A stretch of 45,493 nt of DNA from Bacteroidaceae bacterium (GTDB taxonomy: Bacteria > Bacteroidota > Bacteroidia > Bacteroidales > Bacteroidaceae), in contig JAFTYI010000032.1 in NCBI GenBank assembly GCA_017464815.1, positions 1-45,493 on the forward strand. The letters are read 5' to 3'. Both the position numbers and the translations under genes were made by a program. Shown in pieces: positions 43,321 through 45,493 of this stretch (position 1 is its first letter; the number at the start of each line of letters is the position of its first letter). The notes under the pieces are model-generated. The model saw nothing but the letters and a program-made list of their open reading frames with translations, was not told the origin of the DNA and made no database searches.

Positions 43321-44904
43321 ATGGAAATCTCATTTTATAACGTCAGACAATCAGAGGGAATATTTGATGAACTGAATGTCATCAAGGAAGCCATTGAAAA
43401 CAAACTGAATCTCAATAGGACAGTCGGCAAAGAGAAAAAAGTGATATTGACCAACAACAAGGTGATGCGTATCTGCTTCATGGTAGGATTGAGTCTGAAC
43501 GGGAAACGTAATCTGGAAGAAGTGGCGGAAATACAACTCTCCAAAACAAGTACGCGTTACGTCCCCAGTTTTTTCACCATGAACAATTTGTCTTCACTTT
43601 ATTCGGCTTTGCTAAAATTGCGATACAAAGAATATGACATAAATTGGGCAGACAACAATCCGTTATTATCACGAATCATTGCTTCAGAGATGCTTCGAGG
43701 ATGCAAGCACCTGATGGATGAAAACAATCTGAATGCTTTCCTTTATGCCATAACTACAGGAAACAGGAATGACGGAAATATCCCATCCCTCGAATTGCTG
43801 ATAGGCGAATATGACGAAGACATGGAAGCCATGCTGGACATCAACAGTCGGGCTATCACCAATTCGCAAATATTGGTGGCAGGCGCAACTGGTTCGGGAA
43901 AGACTAATCTGTTGGCGGTACTTATTCAGCAGATACGTTCGCGCTCGGTAGAAACTGCTTACCCTGTGAACTTCTTACTCTTCGATTACAAAGGAGAGTT
44001 CTCAGATATGGCCAACAACCACTGGCTGAGTCTTTTTGAGACAGACCGGTCTTGTATTCTCGACCCGATAGAACGCCCACTTCCATTCACTCCGTTCAAG
44101 GACTTTACAGGAAAGTCCATCAATGAAATCAACCTCTATTCTACAGAGATGGCTTCTGCCCTCTGCGCATTGGACAATGCAAAAATCAGTGCCAACATGA
44201 GCAACCGACTAAGCGAAGCCATCGTGGACTCTTACAAGAAGACGAAAGGAGTACCCATCTCCTTTGACCTGATGCTGACCAACTATCAGCAGAAACTTCC
44301 TAATCCAGACAAAGACGATAGTGTATCATCCATCCTGAAACAACTCGTGCGAAACAAACTTTTTGAAAAGGAGGATAAAGTCAATCTCATCAAAGACTGC
44401 TTCATCGTGAAAATGGATGCTTTTCCCAAAGATGGTCCAATAGCCAAAGCCATTGTTTATTTCCTGATATCCAAACTGAATATTATCTACGAGGAGTTGG
44501 AAAAGCAAGCTGTAAGCGACGAATATGTACAGATACGCCACTTCACCATCATAGACGAGGCACACTATATGTTGGACTTTGACAACCGCCCGCTACGCAA
44601 TCTGATAGCCGTCGGACGTAACAAGGGACTGAGCATTATCCTTGCCACACAAAACATGGCCAGTTTCCAAAGCAAGCACTTCGACTTTTATGCCAATGCT
44701 CAATACCCGTTGATTATGAAGCAACAAACGATTTCTGACTCCGTCATCAAAGACCTGTTTGGTGTCAGTGGTAAGGAATTGCAAGAAATCCGCTCGGAAA
44801 TAGCAGGCCTACAGAAAGGAGAACTCATCATCAAAGACCAAATGGCATTTGCCCTCGACTTAGGAAAGAAATACAAGAAAATCAAGGTAACACATTTAAT
44901 CTAA
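43321..44904 (+). CDS. HerA/FtsK-type ATP-binding DNA translocase
   Basis: The 527-residue protein has Walker A GATGSGKTN (about 187-195), preceded by TNSQILVA, then NFLLFDYKGEFSDMANN. Walker B is TIIDEAHYML (D412, E413), and a sensor-like IILATQNMASFQS follows, the HerA/VirB4-like RecA fold. About 180 residues before Walker A resemble no named domain to my eye. HerA-like pumps appear in Dnd-type restriction (DndH) and in other defence operons, where they move along DNA and load a nuclease. Here it is the last gene, 5 bases after the DndD-like gene, before a strong terminator. Confidence 0.87.
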   Translation: MEISFYNVRQSEGIFDELNVIKEAIENKLNLNRTVGKEKKVILTNNKVMRICFMVGLSLNGKRNLEEVAEIQLSKTSTRYVPSFFTMNNLSSLYSALLKLRYKEYDINWADNNPLLSRIIASEMLRGCKHLMDENNLNAFLYAITTGNRNDGNIPSLELLIGEYDEDMEAMLDINSRAITNSQILVAGATGSGKTNLLAVLIQQIRSRSVETAYPVNFLLFDYKGEFSDMANNHWLSLFETDRSCILDPIERPLPFTPFKDFTGKSINEINLYSTEMASALCALDNAKISANMSNRLSEAIVDSYKKTKGVPISFDLMLTNYQQKLPNPDKDDSVSSILKQLVRNKLFEKEDKVNLIKDCFIVKMDAFPKDGPIAKAIVYFLISKLNIIYEELEKQAVSDEYVQIRHFTIIDEAHYMLDFDNRPLRNLIAVGRNKGLSIILATQNMASFQSKHFDFYANAQYPLIMKQQTISDSVIKDLFGVSGKELQEIRSEIAGLQKGELIIKDQMAFALDLGKKYKKIKVTHLI

Positions 44905-44943
44905 TCGAGGTACTATGCGCGTTTCAAATGCGCAGCTCACAAC

Positions 44944-45024
44944 ATCCACATTACAATGTGGATAGACGAAGGAAGTTTGGACAATATAAAAAGCGGATAC
45001 TTCTTGATGAGGTTATCCGCTTTT
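44944..45024. terminator. Tandem hairpins ending the defence operon
   Basis: ATCCACATT (44944-44952) and AATGTGGAT (44955-44963) form a perfect 9-bp hairpin with a 2-base loop. AAAAGCGGATA (44989-44999) and TATCCGCTTTT (45014-45024) form a perfect 11-bp stem with flanking A and T tracts, acting as a terminator from both sides. A weaker TGCGC/GCGCA stem lies at 44916-44934. The stretch 45025-45191 is AT-rich and shows no gene; ACGTCAGTTCGGGATAAG at 45166-45183 could be a worn IS end. Confidence 0.85.
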
Positions 45025-45191
45025 ATACCAATGTTTTGATGATTATTCGATGCAAATATGGAGAAAACAAATGAAAAAAGATAATTTCTTGGAGAAATAA
45101 AAAGAATATTGTTTCTTTGCAAAATAAAACCCAAATAGAGGAAGGCATAATGAAAACAAAGAATACGTCAGTTCGGGATAAGCCCTCCCTC

Positions 45192-45493
45192 TCAAAACAG
45201 CATAATTTGCCCAGTCTTTTCAATGTGAACCCCTTGTAGCGCTTGTGGTTTGTTGTCAAAGAATGAATAAGCAGCCAAAGTAGCGACCACATTCATGATG
45301 AAATTGTTGACAGACCTGTGCCTCGAATGTACCAGTTGTGCGGTGTTCTTGAGACACCAGCCCATAGTCCCCTTCCCGTCAGTCGCCAGCCCTTTGAACA
45401 CCTTATTGGTGTAACGTCTCAGGTTATGGCATACCGGTATCATTGTGGAATCCACGAAACTAATGCCGGAACAACGCCCGAATGCGGACAGAT
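45192..45493 (-). pseudogene. IS982-type transposase remnant, internally deleted and cut by the window end
   Basis: Reading the minus strand from the window edge gives an IS982-like catalytic start (ISFVDSTMIPVCHNLRRYTN, then KVFKGLATDGKGTMGW). This runs straight into the family carboxy terminus (LKNTAQLVHSRHRSVNNF, then IMNVVATLAAYSF). Intact transposases have over 100 residues between these parts, including further catalytic acidic residues, so an internal in-frame deletion has occurred. The amino end continues beyond 45493. The product should be inactive. Confidence 0.8.

Noticed and set aside
36844-44904. BREX, DISARM or complete Dnd system
   Set aside because: No PglZ, BrxL, BrxC, DrmA/B, or sulfur-transfer (DndA/DndC) protein is encoded; Mod and Res are of type III form.

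Overview
The window looks like a chromosome segment of a gut Bacteroidales, most likely Bacteroides, Phocaeicola or a close relative. The evidence is: Bacteroidota-type promoters (TAnnTTTG at -7, TTTG or TTG about 20 bases upstream) in front of several genes; signal-peptide glycan-degrading enzymes of gut Bacteroides type; a rsfS-ftsH-cdsA cluster; class I BirA; type III pantothenate kinase; and an IS982-type transposase remnant. Species cannot be fixed from sequence alone.

Left end (1-2150): AT-rich accessory DNA. It holds a truncated membrane-anchor reading frame, then an AbiE-type toxin-antitoxin locus in decay: AbiEi is intact, but the AbiEii toxin has lost its N-terminal half including the nucleotidyltransferase site. 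A perfect inverted repeat overlaps the probable abiEi promoter.

Core block on the minus strand (2156-24536): a secreted GH2-GH43 fusion, birA, a YjbR/MmcQ protein with a frameshifting 31-bp tandem duplication, and yraN. A short plus-strand pair (ribbon-helix-helix-like protein and tadA) fires from a promoter overlapping the yraN promoter. Then come aroC, a SlyD-like FKBP, a GH28 pectinase, a PpiD/SurA-like foldase, a CNNM/CorC protein, LptC, a TPR protein, an outer-membrane barrel, coaX, a PorE-like OmpA lipoprotein, two membrane proteins and topB. Much of this is envelope biogenesis (LPS export, outer-membrane folding, peptidoglycan anchoring).

Core block on the plus strand (25439-35653): rsfS-ftsH-cdsA, clpB, a BNR_4-type beta-propeller enzyme, tsaC and a CBS-containing ClC channel.

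Right end (35654-45493): about 1.2 kb without protein genes, followed by a defence-type operon. The non-coding part holds a 386-bp dispersed repeat (a second copy lies at 24861), a long hairpin element, and a probable structured RNA of about 360 nt with its own promoter and terminator. The operon encodes a type III-like Mod adenine methyltransferase, a Res-like helicase-nuclease, a 71-residue small protein, a DndD-like SMC/ABC ATPase and a HerA-like ATPase, nearly contiguous and ending at a strong terminator. An internally deleted IS982-type transposase closes the window. This five-gene set, Dnd-like ATPases joined to a type III methylase and nuclease with no sulfur-modification genes visible, is the best candidate here for an under-described system. 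The mod target-recognition region is sharply AT-rich against its flanks, which suggests specificity swapping.
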